Source: Nematostella vectensis (Eukaryota; Cnidaria; Anthozoa; Actiniaria; Edwardsiidae). From it: a stretch of 64,000 nucleotides of DNA. The notes below the pieces were generated by a model that saw only the letters and a list, made by a program, of their open reading frames with translations, made no database searches and was not told the DNA's origin. Made by a program: the position numbers and the translations under genes. Position 1 is the stretch's first letter. Every line of letters starts with the position of its first letter. Where the stretch lies: assembly GCF_932526225.1 (NCBI RefSeq), contig NC_064043.1:5199501-5263500 (forward strand), written 5' to 3'. This document shows positions 47,701-59,303 of the stretch, piece by piece.

Positions 47701-49926
47701 CAAATAAAAGTCTTTAAGGCAAACAACACCTATTGTTAAGCGTAAATGTGTGATATTTATAAGAAAGACAGTGATCTGCGCAACCCTGAGGTCTTCAAAT
47801 CAAGAATTTTAGATAATAAAACGGGTCAGTTTTGAAACACACAGTGAAACAAATTATGATTGGCATTTAGAGAAATGGTTAATCCTAAATGATTTCTTAA
47901 ATTCAACTCACATTTGAAAGTCATCAATGTTTTTTTTTTTTTAGTTTCATGATACACAAATACTAGGATATACTTAGCAAATGTTTTATTGCTAAATATT
48001 TCTATTTCTGAAGTCTTTCTAGCTTGGGTAACAATTGAGAAACGTCTGCTTACAAATTTCAGCTGTTAACTGTCGTTATGATTGAAGTTCAAATCATTCA
48101 GTTTGTAAAGTTTGCTGTCTCACACGTGCAGTTCAACTAAACAGCAAACAGACTTTTCTTGATATACAAATTAAATTACTCCTTATGTACATTCAGCTCT
48201 TGCGTAGTACTTACCATTTTTACTCATGTAAAATACTTACATTTTTCACACAAAAATGACCTCCAAAATCGGGTTGCGTATTATACATGAGACTTGTTGT
48301 TACAAATTTGCATAATAATTAAAACAAATGAAAGCTTTTGAGTATTTCAATCCGCAATTAAGTTAGTCAAGTTATTTAAACTAGGCAAGAGGTCGTTTTG
48401 ACATACCAAATCTTAATCATTGAAAAAGTCTGGATAACACGCAGTGAAGGACCCAGGCGAGACAGAAGTCTACTTGTTTTTGATGTCTACGAGGAGAACG
48501 TCATGATTCTTTTTCAACATACTTCTCACCTAGTATTTTTGTCAAGAATATTTACTTTTCTATTTTTTGTTTGGAAAATTACCTAAAAAATCAGAGTGCA
48601 TATTAAGTGCATATTATACATGAGTAAATATGGTAACAGCAGACTTCGGCCGCAGTTTTATGAACTTATATTCATAATACAGTCAACGCGGCAGAACAGC
48701 GGTTTTCTGAAAAATCTTAGGCACTGTCTCCACGATTTTGCTGCGGAAAACGTTGCAATAGTTTTTGACATCACTGTATAGATCCCATCTAGTGTATACA
48801 AAGAATACAAGTCTCAAAACAAACATCTCATTACCAGTTCCCCAGCCTCTTTTGCATCATCTTCTTCCTTTACTGCAACAGCACCATTTTCTGTGGGCTC
48901 CATGTCTTTGGCCTCTGTTGTCTCTGTTTTTTCAGTTTTAGGAGCTTCTGTACTTTTACCATCTGTCCCACTGCGATGTAAAAAAAATAATAAAAAATAA
49001 CCCTAACTTTTAAACCCAGTAGTTGATAGGGCAAAGCTTGTAGCAGTGGCTGAAGGCACACAGTTTTAGGAAGGATATATTGAGCAAATGAGGCTTACCT
49101 CACACCCACAGCAAATTTTCTAGCTACAGTCATGATACCCAAATGTACTTTTTACTCTACTAAAGTCTTTACATCCTCTTGTATAAGAACATTGGGTAAT
49201 GTAGCATTTATATTAAGTCTTTCTTACCTTTGGCCTTTATCCTGAGGCTCATCTAAAAATATATATAAAGATCAAGTTAGAATGTAAATAGCACCAACCC
49301 AGCACACCTGGATATTGACAGCAAATTTGGATCAGATGATGTAAAGCAACACCAGTGCTGTGATTTTAATAAAAAGAGGTCATAATGACAATACAATGAC
49401 AATACAACAAAAGCGTTATATTTCTTCAGTCCATTTCATTCCATTAGTCATCTCTTTTTTCTTTAAAAAATCTCAATTACATTTGAATAATTGATCGTTA
49501 TAAAAAGAAATAAATCTAGCTCAAAAGTCGTCTATCTGTCATTTGATTGGGCCTTTTCCAACTCTTACATATTCCCTTCTCGGCAAATTTAGATTAAGAC
49601 AAAGTCAAGGCACCATCTATCGCAGTTTTGCGACGGGATACAAAAATGACTACCAATTTTTATGTCTAAAGAGCACTGGTTATACCGAGATCAAGATCTT
49701 TCTCCTGTTTCTATGAGAAGAGTTGGTGGCAGTTGGTTTTCTGATAGTATGCATGACTACTAAGGTACATTCAAATAACCCATATTTAAAGCACCTAAAT
49801 GGTTTCTCACAATAGCTGGCTGAATATTTAAATATTAAAAAGAATCATGCTATTCAAGGAGCTTGAATATACGATGCAATCTTTACCTCCATATAAAAAC
49901 TGTTCATCGTCCTCGGCATCGGCCAT
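26776..49926 (-). CDS. FIP1L1: FIP1, subunit of the cleavage and polyadenylation specificity factor
   Basis: Seventeen exons join in phase to 631 residues: 49887-49926, 49228-49252, 48835-48970, 46721-46821, 46588-46655, 45806-45913, 45188-45300, 44650-44713, 44292-44375, 43593-43697, 42984-43268, 42377-42482, 41678-41727, 27905-28172, 27261-27402, 27119-27162, 26776-26932. The protein starts [14 protein letters not shown] and has an acidic stretch with an Asp run followed by DVQVTIGEI. The conserved Fip1 motif is [20 protein letters not shown], then a SIDVIG block. A Pro/Gly/Met-rich centre follows, then a C-terminal Arg/Asp/Glu (RD/RE) domain ending EEGQLSS. This matches vertebrate FIP1L1 in order and length (594 residues in human). 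FIP1 joins CPSF to poly(A) polymerase and binds U-rich RNA through its basic tail. Intron 13 is 13.5 kb and contains a GPCR gene. Confidence 0.96.
27005..27077. promoter_or_regulatory. CRE-like site cluster in the last FIP1 intron
   Basis: Perfect TGACGTCA palindromes at 27005-27012 and 27060-27067 and a near match TGACGTAG at 27070-27077. Binding is not shown by sequence alone. Confidence 0.4.
28262..28455. repeat. Compound repeat AATGGAACCCAACAAACTGC
   Basis: CAATGGAACCCAACAAACTG recurs five times. Longer units of about 100 bp also include GAATCAATTTGTAAGAGT and CAGTCGCGCGCGCAGA. It lies at the start of FIP1 intron 13. Confidence 0.75.
29424..29630. mobile_element. 207 bp foldback element, CATGTGCAGGG arms
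   Basis: The left arm has two tandem blocks of TTCTTTTCATGTGCAGGGTA; the right arm has their complements (GGCACATGAAAGAACG, CCTGCACATGGAAAGAACGG). Ends AGGGCAAA and TTTGCCCT resemble hAT ends (CAGGGCAAA). The 72-codon frame inside is a by-product. Confidence 0.7.
29883..30312. repeat. 23 bp minisatellite AATATGGTAAATGAATCTTATTG, about 18 copies
   Basis: Near-perfect AT-rich array, 430 bp, with alternating variants TTATTGG, TTATTGA and CTCATGG. It lies in FIP1 intron 13. Confidence 0.95.
30436..30582. mobile_element. GCGGATCTA element, copy 2
   Basis: GTGGATCTAGCTTTTCGCTA at the left and TAGATCCGCTACTG at the right, with the same GGCTTTCTGG core as copy 1 (1359-1503). It carries a poly-G run. 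Confidence 0.65.
30583..33843. other. FIP1 intron 13, stretch before the nested GPCR
   Basis: AT-rich intronic DNA with no supported exon, RNA gene or bounded repeat. Short open frames at 32871-33104 and 33482-33760 show no domain. Confidence 0.5.
33844..34962 (-). CDS. Rhodopsin-class (class A) GPCR, peptide-receptor-like, nested in FIP1 intron 13
   Basis: A single exon of 372 residues. N-terminal sequons NIT, NAS and NSS. TM1 holds GNVLVC, TM2 LNLAIADLG, and the extracellular Cys is in WFGCKVLY. The TM3 end reads AVYRYRGIV, so the usual D/E-R-Y is Y-R-Y. TM6 reads [10 protein letters not shown] in place of CWxP, and TM7 [16 protein letters not shown] keeps NPxxY, followed by helix 8 (FRKAFKWHL). 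The overall pattern ([22 protein letters not shown]) is that of neuropeptide receptors, but the ligand cannot be named. It has the same orientation as the host gene and no introns, so it is likely a retrocopy-derived or ancestrally intronless receptor with its own promoter. A perfect CRE (35112-35119) lies 150 bp upstream of the ATG. Confidence 0.95.
   Translation of the reverse strand: MEMNITNASRNSSLDTPQKYLDFFAEPFGLMVFRLTIEVVIFAVGVLGNVLVCVVVFKERLYKAIAYVFVLNLAIADLGVLIFSVPFGLVRTEAISWPFGWFGCKVLYPFSDIFHGVSIASITAIAVYRYRGIVTGRSPDPHRTRKHAKLVVALVWVVSFLLLVLPLFFSMRYEKFNGDFYCFPKFSKFLYFRLYQAELLLLTYIIPLCIILFTYIKIRARLQESIQLRLQIRQQSGFRRNDHFNEKNFKALKILTPIVVVFALTMLPYNIYRFADIFFDTSGFRYMLLFFKFCVVAFICNSSANPVIYTLISDEFRKAFKWHLRHCSASPSFEHNKFFSVSERFTSMKMSFLHSNNINGREGRKRGSSTIL
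35112..35119. promoter_or_regulatory. CRE palindrome upstream of the GPCR
   Basis: TGACGTCA in the context GCTGTGACGTCAAGGCC, about 150 bp upstream of the GPCR start codon. Position fits a proximal promoter. Function is inferred. Confidence 0.4.
35120..39428. other. FIP1 intron 13, stretch upstream of the nested GPCR
   Basis: Very AT-rich DNA with no supported gene. A long poly-C/poly-G block lies at about 38205-38300. A possible tRNA-like B box (AGTTCGATCCTG, minus strand, about 38061-38072) may mark a SINE remnant. Confidence 0.5.
39429..40129. mobile_element. ~700 bp inverted-repeat element in FIP1 intron 13
   Basis: The left end CAGGCGCCGGTTTCTGAAAG and the complement of the right end (CTGGGGCCGGATCCTGAAAA) match at most positions over about 24 bases. 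Inside are many TTAGC/GGGTTAG blocks on both strands. There is no transposase frame. hAT-like by its CAGG start; class uncertain. Confidence 0.6.
40283..40515 (+). repeat. Purine-rich degenerate repeat
   Basis: Loose repeats of GAAACGGAAGGGCAA and GAGCCGAACGAATGG make one strand almost all purine. The 102-codon frame on the other strand (Ser/Phe/Pro-rich) follows from this composition. Confidence 0.5.
41941..42130. repeat. 14 bp minisatellite GGTGTCGTTTATCT in FIP1 intron 12
   Basis: About 13 copies of GGTGTCGTTTATCT with a GGTATC variant. Because 14 is not a multiple of three, all three forward frames stay open and encode the same 14-residue repeat. These frames are not genes. Confidence 0.95.
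46438..46612 (-). repeat. ~58 bp tandem repeat that triplicates the FIP1 exon 5 splice donor
   Basis: Three copies (minus strand) of GCTTCTAAAGCTACACCAGG followed by TAAGACAGGT and a TATATAGGCCATGCT tail. The first copy is the true exon 5 end and donor (exon end 46588). The other two place potential exon ends at 46532 (GTAAG) and 46472 (GTGAG). Confidence 0.85.
46765..46805 (-). repeat. Coding GAT repeat (Asp tract) in FIP1 exon 4
   Basis: GAT/GAC codons encode a run of about 11 Asp just before DVQVTIGEI. Human FIP1L1 has a shorter Asp/Ser acidic tract at the same place. The trinucleotide purity suggests length variation. Confidence 0.85.
48211..48636. mobile_element. 426 bp MITE with TTACCATTTTTACTCATGTA ends
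   Basis: The left end TTACCATTTTTACTCATGTA and the complement of the right end TTACCATATTTACTCATGTA differ by one base. Sub-terminal GTATTATACATGA blocks recur. It lies in FIP1 intron 3 and has no coding capacity. Confidence 0.8.
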
Positions 49927-49930
49927 CTTG
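49919..49930 (-). promoter_or_regulatory. FIP1L1: TISU-like start context of FIP1
   Basis: The FIP1 ATG lies in CAAGATGGCCGA, ten of twelve positions of the TISU consensus (SAASATGGCGGC). This supports the start choice and a short leader. Confidence 0.5.
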
Positions 49931-50063
49931 GATTTGACATGTGTTGACTTCGCGCATATTTTATTCTAGTACCCGCTGATGCACGATAGCTTAGGCTCAA
50001 TATGGGGGAATCCCGCTGGCTTGGCATTGGTCGCCTCGCGGGCGCCGAGCGAGCAACAATAAT
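49927..50063. promoter_or_regulatory. Compact bidirectional promoter, FIP1 / S1P phosphatase
   Basis: Only 137 bp lie between the two start codons. It holds an inverted CCAAT (ATTGG near 50026) and a short GC-rich block (CGCCTCGCGGGCGCCGAGCG). The S1P phosphatase ATG sits in AATATGGCGAC, also YY1-like. Shared control of the pair is inferred from the spacing. Confidence 0.65.
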
Positions 50064-53000
50064 ATGGCGACTGAAAGCGAATCCTTCTGTCAAACGGACG
50101 ACGAATCGTGCGAAAAACTCAGCGATTCCGAGGAGGAGCTTGAAGAATGTATTGTCGCTCCTATAGGTAAGTATATCCTCTATCTTTTTAACGTATTTTT
50201 ACGCTGTTACGAGAATTTGGGGACTTCTTGGATGAAATCGCCGGTAGTAGGGTTTCATTCACTCTCAGCGCGCCCTTGTTATGTTGTGGACGGCATGGCG
50301 CCCAACACGGAACGGCCCGTTTGCTTTGAAAAAAGTCTGAATTCACCGTTTTATTTATCAGACAAACTCGGGGTGGTAGGGAGATGGATGCGCCATCGAC
50401 TTCTTGGTTCGATTCTCATGGGAACGCCTCCCCTCGTTGCGATACAGGTAGGAATAAAAATATATTTGTTCGTATCTTATCTTTCCCTTTGATTTTGAAC
50501 GCCCCGTTGTTCACATCGATCACCCCGACCAAGATTTAGTCAACGGTTTTCGGTCGAGTGCACGTCAAATCTAGGCCTCTCTGCTTCTAGTACTTAAATA
50601 TTAAGTATTATTTTTTTCTTGGTGTCGGCGTATATGAGTGCAGTCGAATAAATCTTTAATGAACGAATAAACCAGAGTGCAACAACAAATTCGAGTGATA
50701 GTAGAACTCTTATTCTTATTATTGACAACGATATAAAGAGATTCAGTGATCTAGAATGGCCTTTCTGCCTCATTAATTATCAAGGCATTTAAAATACTTC
50801 CCTCCTCTTCGTTTCGCTTTGTTAGGTCAAAAATGTACTTCACCGCTATTTCGCAACTCATGTTTGTACACAACACAAGGTCAAATCTCGGGAGTACTTG
50901 GTTTTATCAACCTAAAAATGGTTAATAGCGTTTCACAGGTGCTTGCAGATGTACATAAAAGGCACATTTTATTTTATGTTATCCTTAAGATGTGTTTTTG
51001 ATGTTACCTTTGATGAAATAAATGCTTTTCGAGTTGTGTACACATGTCATTCCAATAATTTTAATCATAAATTGATTTTTGATTCTGATTATTAAAATAT
51101 AATAGAAGATACAATATTATGTATTTGATCAAACCAATACCCTAGAGACATAAAGAGCCTTGCTCACAATGGGTAACCCTATAAAAAGAACATGTGATCT
51201 TCAGGTCAAAGAGTGTAGAATCAAATTACAGAATAGTTTTTCTCAAGTCAGAACTTGCAAATGAACTATGATTCTTGAATTTTTCTCTATGTAATAGTCA
51301 CAAGACTATCCCAAAATAAGCTTTGTTCCTAATTTTTTGCATATTTGTCTTGATAACTAAGCTAGGCTGTTAAAAAACGAGCATAAATAGCCTAAAGCAG
51401 ATAATGTTTCTATGGAAATTAATCTTAGTATAATTTAATATGAATGCTGATGTTTTGCCAGCAAGCCATGCAAGCCCTTGCTTGCAGATCCATAGCAGGA
51501 ACCCCCTGGTGGGTGTATTGGAGCATCAAATTACAGGTCAATGATAAATTGTTTGGCAGGAAGGAATATAACTCCTTTATGAAAGTGTATAATATAAAGA
51601 TAGATAGATATAGATATGTAAATCAGCAAGTCTTACTCAAATTTATGATTAAATCCTACTGAATTAAATTTGGTACAGACATTGAAAGTGGTTTCTTATT
51701 TTTAATTTATTTTTTGCCACCTCCATGGCATTTTTGATTGCATGTTTCAGGGCATCATACACAACCTTTAAAAAAAAAACACAGCTGGCTTTTAAATTAG
51801 GTTTCAAATTACCTTCACATTTTAAAATATATTTATCATATTTTTTTCTGATAGCCAAAAAAATATATTCAGTTCTATTAATTGTTTTGGATGCAAGTAA
51901 ACTAAAATGTTTTAACCAAACCAAATTAAACTGGAACCTTTTTGAAATAGACAAGAAAAACAGTTTGATGTTAATCATTCTGTTTTATACTATGAATTTA
52001 TCATTTTAATATCCTTTGTTTGGAAGGAATGTCACATATTGTGAGGAGGTTCGGCAAAAAGAAGTTCATTTGCTATCATTGTTTTTAAGCTTTTAAAATT
52101 GACAGCTATGAAAGAAAGCCTTCAAAGTTTTTCGCTTATTTTTCACAAGCAACTGGAAGTACCACGGGCAAACCAGACGAAATGGAAGAACGCTAAATTT
52201 CGACTTTGCAGCGAAAAATTGCAGGGAAATTCTGGCCTTTTGGAATATTTTCTGAATAGATGTGTTCAGAAATTAATCTTCTGTGGCGTATTGGATTTTG
52301 AAGGGAAAAGCTGTCCGCTTTCTGCCGAAAATTTGCCTCGAAGAGTCGAAGGTGTGTTTGCCAGGGCATGGAGCTTCCTACCCTGTTGTATTTTATTACG
52401 AGTGGAGAGGAGGTGAACCGAGATGAGGGAGAAAAAAAAGGCCTAAATTGTTATGAATCACAGCTGAAACAGAACCAGATCTACTGTATCTATGACAACA
52501 GCTTCAAGAAATTGGCGCTATTACAGATATATTCGGTGAACAAATTAAAAATAATATTCGATACACAAACATTTCGTCTGGTTTGCCTGTGGATGTACAA
52601 ATTCTGTAGTTAACTAAATTTTATTACTGCATAATTTTTCTCATACTATAAGAATAACATCTTTCAGATGCTTCTTGTTCCCTCTTGATGATCTGAATAT
52701 TTACTTGAAAAATATTTTTTTTATTTTTGACTTTTTTTCCTGGAAAATTGTAAAGAATGAATTTTAAGATTATCAAGAACAAAACCTCTTCCCCGTGGAA
52801 ATCAAGTGAAGAAGCTTTATTATTTCCATACTGAGGGCTCTGATAGTCTCACCAACCTAGAAGGTTTGCTGATGTGGTCCCATTAAAATGTTTCTTTTTT
52901 TAGCGGAGACGGTCACCTTTTCGAACCACTATAATGAAGATAAACAGTTTCTTTGGAACAGAAGAGTTCTACACTCCCCTAGTTTGTCTGATGACTTGGT

Positions 53001-56000
53001 AAGTTACATTATAGTCACAAGAGGCCTTGTCTGCCACACCTTAGGTATTGTATAAATTATTGATACAAATTATCTATAAATGATGGTTTACACAGTTTAA
53101 CCAATTTTGATAGAAAATATCTCCATAGCTTTCCCAAATCAGCTGATGGAAGGGATTTGCTAGGACAAAAAAAAGTGGCTTACAAATACCCTTAAAATAA
53201 TTCTATCTACAAATAGCTTTTTATACAATCATTCTTTTTCTGTTGCTTTTTTAAAATATTTGTTAATGTTTGATTTTCAGGGTGATTGATGCAAAACTTG
53301 GCAGACTTATTTGCTTCCTTATGGGGATTGGCTTCTATGTCGCTGGATTTGTTAAGGTAGCACAATAGAAAATAAATACAATCTTTTTTTTTTCTCTAAT
53401 GCAATGATAAGCTGTGGTATAAAAACAAGTTTTACTCGATGTTTTCTCATGTCCTTTTAATTTTTCCATCAGAACTTGCTTTGCCTGCCAAGGCCTTCAA
53501 ACCCACCAATTGTTCCTCTTGAGCCAAGCTCATTTGAGACGTGGTAAGTCCCAATGGTTAAGTAAAATTCCTTCATTACCTTGTGTGTACTCTAAAGATA
53601 TTCCAAATAAGGTTGCACTGTTAGTATCCTAACTCTCTTTGCATCATGATTAACACATAAATGACCAATCTTTCTAAACTGGGCAGGTGTTTAGGACAGG
53701 CAAACCATAAAATAAATCTAAATTTTTAACACAGCTTTTATTAAATTTGCTTGTCAACTGTTGTGACTAAACAAAGAGCATCACACATCACACAAATAAG
53801 CATCACACGTGCACAAGCTTCCCCATTATGCACAATTACTGACAATGTTCTTGAAGATTTTCCCAGGGTTTTGTTTTAAAAGTATATGGCACCTCTGATC
53901 ACATTGTGTGTATGTTTAGGGGACTTCCAAGTCATCATGCAGTGCTTGGTGTGTTAATCCCATGGTATGTATCATGTATGTGGTGATAATAATGGTATGT
54001 TCTGTTGCTGAGAATAATTATCATGATTTTAATTTGATTTTTATATGGCAACTTATTCACTTCTCAGGTATATATGGCTCTATTCACTTCTTCACTTCAA
54101 CTTTTCCCAGTGGCAGTTCATCACTCTGTTTGCTGTCATAGTTCTATGTAAGTTTATTTTTACAGATTGTGAAACTTATGTCAATGATTGTCAGATAAAA
54201 ATATCTTACTTTGTTTACAAGAATTCAGAGCTGACTGTGTTACAATTGTTTTGGTGATTTACAGTATGTTAGATTTTTTTGCGCTTTAGAATATGTTTAC
54301 ATAGTTTTAGTGCATTATAAATAAATTACTATTATATTACTAATAAAATATATACCTTTTAATATATTTTAAAACAGGATTTTTTTTTAAATGACTATAT
54401 TGAAGGTTGATAGGGCTCCTAACCTGGCTTGTACTTGTACTTTGTAGGGTCTGTGTCCGTCATGTTTAGCCGACTCTACTTGGGTGTCCACAGCCCAGCT
54501 GACATTGTCGTTGGTGGAATTATTGGCTGCATTATCCTCTCCATTTGGGTTAGGGCAGACAACTTCCTGGACAGATCAATCAGCTTTGGCAATAATGGTG
54601 AGAAGAAGAGATAGCAATTCATTCTTGACACATCTAAATACTTTCTACTGAAGCGGTAAATACACAACAATGCAGCATATACAGTAGTTGCCTAAGATTT
54701 GACGTACATGTTTTGACTTTTACTGGAGTGCCCGCCAAAGTAGTACATTGCACGGTATGGTGAGCTGGTTCTCAGAGCCCTTGAGCCGAGCCTCTTAATA
54801 ACCATCAAAATGTTTTATTTTGTTCTCAGTCATACCCCAGGTCATCATATATTCCATAATATTACTTGCTGTTCACCCACGACCTGAGGCAGAGACCAAC
54901 TCCTTCTTTGAAACAGTAAGTTTTTCTTACAAACATGAATCTTACTGTTGTTGTACTTTTTACTAATTGTGTTTTTTATGTCATAAATCAAGTCACCTAT
55001 AGCTTTAAAAAAAGATGCACACATTTCTGAAAATGTAATTTTGCAAGATTGTGAAAGATTGTGATTTCGCTGAAAACAAATGCTATTTAAGCTTTGGGAA
55101 TAATTGATTATCTATTTTCTTTTAACTTTAAATTTCCAAGGTAATTTTAGAGTGAAATGGGATGAAAGAGGTAATTATTTTTATAGTTAACTCTGTAGAT
55201 AAAACTCCTTTTACTTCTTTTTGTTAGGTATGCATGACTGGTGTGACTGTTGGTTTCGCCATCGGCCGGTCTACCATTGCCAAGCACTCATCTATCTTTA
55301 AAGCAGTCATGGAGTCTGCTGATGGTATGTAACTCAGTATGTTCATTTTTTCTCCTCCAAGCAGTGCAGTTATAAGGAGAGGCCAAGATCCATGGTTTTG
55401 CAGATATCAAAAGGTTTAACCATTGTCCTATCGTCATCATATTTTAAGGCTGGGCACATTCAATTTTTTTTCTGCACTGCTACACATTTGGTGCTAGCAT
55501 GATTTTTAAAATTCTCTCAAATTTTGAAAAGCAGAACACCACAGATTGGAACATTTTATCTTTTTTAATAAGAAAACCAAGCTAAATGCCAAATCAATAA
55601 AATCACAAAAAAAATTTCAGAGTCATCTACCTGGCCTGCTATTGCCTGGGTCTCCCTGACGCGCCTTGTTATAGGTGAGTTTGACATGTCATTTTGATAA
55701 ATGTAGAAAAAAGTGTAAGATTATAGTATGTGCATTACATTTAACTTTTTTGTAAATAGAAGAAACTGTTACTCTCTGTTCCCCATCTTTCAGAACCTTG
55801 GGGATATTTGGTAAGAGGAGCTATAGTAATACCTTATTTCCACTTTTGTCCCGATATTATACTGTACAATCTGGGTCCCTGAGATGTCTGCTCCCTTTAA
55901 GCATGTTCTCTGAGGTAGAATCCTCATACGAAAACAGGAATTAGACTTTCTGGAAGTCAGCATAGCTGCATGGTCTCTAAGGCAAGCAAAAAAAAAAAAC

Positions 56001-57066
56001 TCATGGAGGGAAGAATGTGTTTTGCTTTATCTGTCGACTGACTAAATTTAATTTTAGTCAGCCATACCTTTGTTGTTGTATTTATTCAATTTTGATAAAT
56101 GTGAAAACATTAAAAGGTAAGCAGCTAAAAATAAAGGTTTTATACTGTATTTACAAAGCCTTTATTGATAATATTAAGCTTCCCCAAAACACCAATAGCA
56201 AACGATGCCTGCTCACACTTGTTTGTTTTTGCTAATGTGAGAAAATGGTGGCTGATAAAGACAAAAAAAGAACATCTTTTTAATTAAGGTTAACCTTTTT
56301 TGTGTCTTCAGGTTATGCACTTGTGATGATAACCCGTGCCATCTGCAAGGAGGTATTCATGTTTCTAATATCACTTGCCTACCGTGTGGTGGACATTGAG
56401 TACTTCAGTGGAAGAAAAATCACCAATTACTACTTCCATACAGCCTACAGCAGTTCATTTAAACTGCCTCCTGTTGAAGACCAGGTATGAACAAAAAATG
56501 AGGGTGGGATCGACCCCCATAGGGTGAGTCAGCTCTGAATGTACAATCGGATTGGGCTTATACAGACTGCCTGGGATATCAGGCACACTGTGCTGCTAAC
56601 ACTTTTTTACATGGAGAAGTGAAGTGTTACTATGTTGAAAGAGAGCTAAAGAGTCCTCAGGAATACTGCAAAATGCCCACAGGAATACTGCAAAATGACC
56701 GTTGGTGTTCAGGATCGACATATAGAAGCTGAAGATAGAAAAATGCTTTGGATTTGCCACAAATGTCAATGCCTTTTTTGAGCAATCTATGTGTGCCCCA
56801 TTCCTGACACCATTCATGTTTACTTTCCCCAGATAGGGCGACTGTTTTTTTTAAATTATAACTCTGTCTGAAATAGTTCTAATTCCTCATTTATCTTATT
56901 CCAGAAAAGCAAAAGAAAGATTCGCAAAGTCAAGTCCAGATCTGAGAATATCCGGACAAAGTGGAACATTGATTACCCAGTGCGCTTCCTGACGTATGCT
57001 TGTATGGGATGGATGTGCATTTGTGGGAATCCTTTGCTTTGCCATAGCTTAGGGCTGACTTTGTAG
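50064..57066 (+). CDS. SGPP: Sphingosine-1-phosphate phosphatase (PAP2 family)
   Basis: Thirteen exons join in phase to 425 residues (human SGPP1 441): 50064-50166, 50362-50447, 52904-52998, 53281-53356, 53473-53543, 53920-53964, 54068-54147, 54448-54597, 54830-54915, 55228-55324, 55621-55674, 56312-56484, 56905-57066. The acidic N-terminus (MATESESFCQTDDESCEKLS) is cytosolic. The three PAP2 phosphatase motifs are present: KNLLCLPRPSNPP, GLPSHHAVLG and SRLYLGVHSPADIVVGG (catalytic His in motif 3, general acid His in motif 2). Several hydrophobic helices follow, ending in RFLTYACMGWMCIC. Family members dephosphorylate sphingosine-1-phosphate in the ER. FGTEEFYTP before motif 1 is typical of this subfamily and excludes lipid phosphate phosphatases of the LPP type. 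Exon 3's acceptor phase was fixed by this block. Confidence 0.92.
52162..52592. mobile_element. 431 bp MITE in S1P phosphatase intron 2
   Basis: The left end CCACGGGCAAACCAGACGAA and the complement of the right end CCACAGGCAAACCAGACGAA match with one mismatch and continue through ATG. The 106-codon frame at 52099-52416 lies mostly in it and resembles no protein family I know. Confidence 0.75.
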
Positions 57067-59303
57067 GTCCTCAAAGGTCAAGTACTAGTACAAGGCTGAC
57101 ATCAGTTGACTGTGTCTGGCCTGATTACTGAGCTTCTTCCTAGTGGCCAATACCAACATAAAAACATCAACAACCAGGGCGCATATGAAGAAGATGTCAA
57201 CCTAACGACATAAAGAAACAAAACTTTATATTTTTCTTATGTCATGATGCAGATGAAGGTGGCATTTTCATTGACTGTTCATCCCTGAAATAGTAAGTAA
57301 GGAAGGTACAGCACTATTGTGTCCCAAGCTTTAGTTGATATAGGTCAATATTACAGTGGTGTTTCTAGGGGTTTCTAAAGGCTTGCTTGACCCTTCATGG
57401 CCAGTCTTGCCTTGTATTAAACCTCGAGGGTTTTTTTTGTAACCTGGTTCTGCCACTGTATTGGGACATCTTAACTTGTCCAACTGTAAAAAGCATCAAA
57501 ATTTTAAAATCAAGATAATAGACAGTTTTTTTTTATTTTGGTAAAAAAGGAGGCTGTAGCCAGGGTAACAGCGAAGCAAGCCACTTGCCTCAGCTAGATT
57601 ATCTCACTTAGCCCCATAGCCAGTATGTGGCTAGCTGAGGCACATGCCTCAGTCATGATTCAGCTAGAAAAGTCTAGTTGTACTTTTATGCCATATTGCT
57701 GTGGTCGTGATAATTTTGTTTTATTCATTTGCCTTGGTCATAAAGTATTTGTGGCTATGACCCTGCAGAGCAAATAAGTTCTCCAAATGAAATATGGCTT
57801 GTGGGTAGTGGGAGAGAAGAGTTAAAAGTTTTATTTTGAATAAGGATTAAGCTTGCACATTGTAGACATAGATTATACATGCCATCATTGCATTATATTT
57901 CTCAAACCAGTCGTTTTAGATTGGTACATATTTGTGTTCACCCTCTCAAATTATTATGAAATCATATATAATATATTCAAAGTATACACAGTCCCATCGC
58001 CAGGTATTTGAGTGGAGGGTGGGAGTTCATTTACTTATTTAGTGGATCATTTTCTCTTAAGAGGTGGAGGTGGTAATCAGTTTTCTTTTATTTGAGCGAC
58101 CTTCCAGTCAAGTGGGGTGGTTCTTCTGAACCCCTTGAAACCCCCCCCCCCCCCCCCGTCACAGGTCTGATACACAAGTTCAAACACTAAGCTATCAGAT
58201 CATATTTTGGTTATAACCATACCGCTTTTTTGTAAATGATATTGTTGTTGTTATAGGACTTCCAATTTTATTTAATGGCATGTCCTTACTACATTAAAAT
58301 AAATAAATAAAAGAAATCAGAGTTTACAGTGTAATGTATGCTACCCTGGCCACCTCGACTCTTGTGTAGCGAGCCATTATAGCCAAATAAGTTGTTTGAT
58401 GACCACAGATGATTCAAATCCATTCCTAGTCTGGGGATGGTGGGTAGTCAATCTTAATACCTTGAACAATCAATTGCCTTGTTGTGTGAATTCAAATGGT
58501 TTATGACACGACCGTAAAAAAATGAAAGCCATCACTTGTTTAGGATGGTTGACTTGACTTGCCATATTCCCAAATGAGACAAGGATTTTGGATTCACAAA
58601 GGTCGCACAAAATCTATCTACTTGGCATCAACTGCACTAGCTAACTAGTGTGGTAAGCTAACGCTTTACAGTAGTGCACATAAGAACAAGATTGAATGAC
58701 ATTTGTGTCAATCAAAACAGTCTTGCATGTTAGTTGACCAACTTTCTCAAAACTTGGTGGCCTTGGCAACAGGCATAACTATAAAATTAATCACAATAAT
58801 GATAATTTTAACAAAAAATCAAGAGTATTTTATTATTGAAGCAAATTTTACATAGCAGAGGGCTATTTAGCAATATTCTATGTAAAGATTGTCTGAGAAA
58901 TACATACAGTATGGATAATTTGAGCCAATTATTATATCTTTTCATTGTCAAAATTACCAATAATAGTATATCTCAAAAATCAGTGAAATAAAGTGATATA
59001 AGAAAATAGGAGAAGTGAGTGATGAGTTAGTCATAATTGTGTTTCACTGGTTTTTGGGAAATAGTCTAGCTGGTCCAAAATTTCCATCAGAAAACAAATT
59101 TCTTCAAAACAAATTATTATATGTTACAAATGTATAACTTATTTGTTAATATTTTAATGTAGTTTACTGCATAACATTATAAGTGTAATAAAGATTTTGC
59201 AACTGAGTTTGTTGTGGTGGTATTCAATAAAATATGCATATGCATAACATTGGGTGGAAGCGGTAGGGTTAGAAAAAAAAACCAATAAAAACATTGATGT
59301 AAT
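57067..59303. other. Intergenic stretch between convergent S1P phosphatase and RRP9
   Basis: Probably includes the S1P phosphatase 3' UTR. AATAAA-type signals cluster near 58300-58315 and a poly-C run lies at 58139-58158. No gene is seen. Confidence 0.5.

Noticed and set aside
52099-52416. 106-codon open frame in S1P phosphatase intron 2
   Set aside because: It overlaps a MITE with matching inverted ends (52162-52592) and has no known domain; it is probably a by-product.
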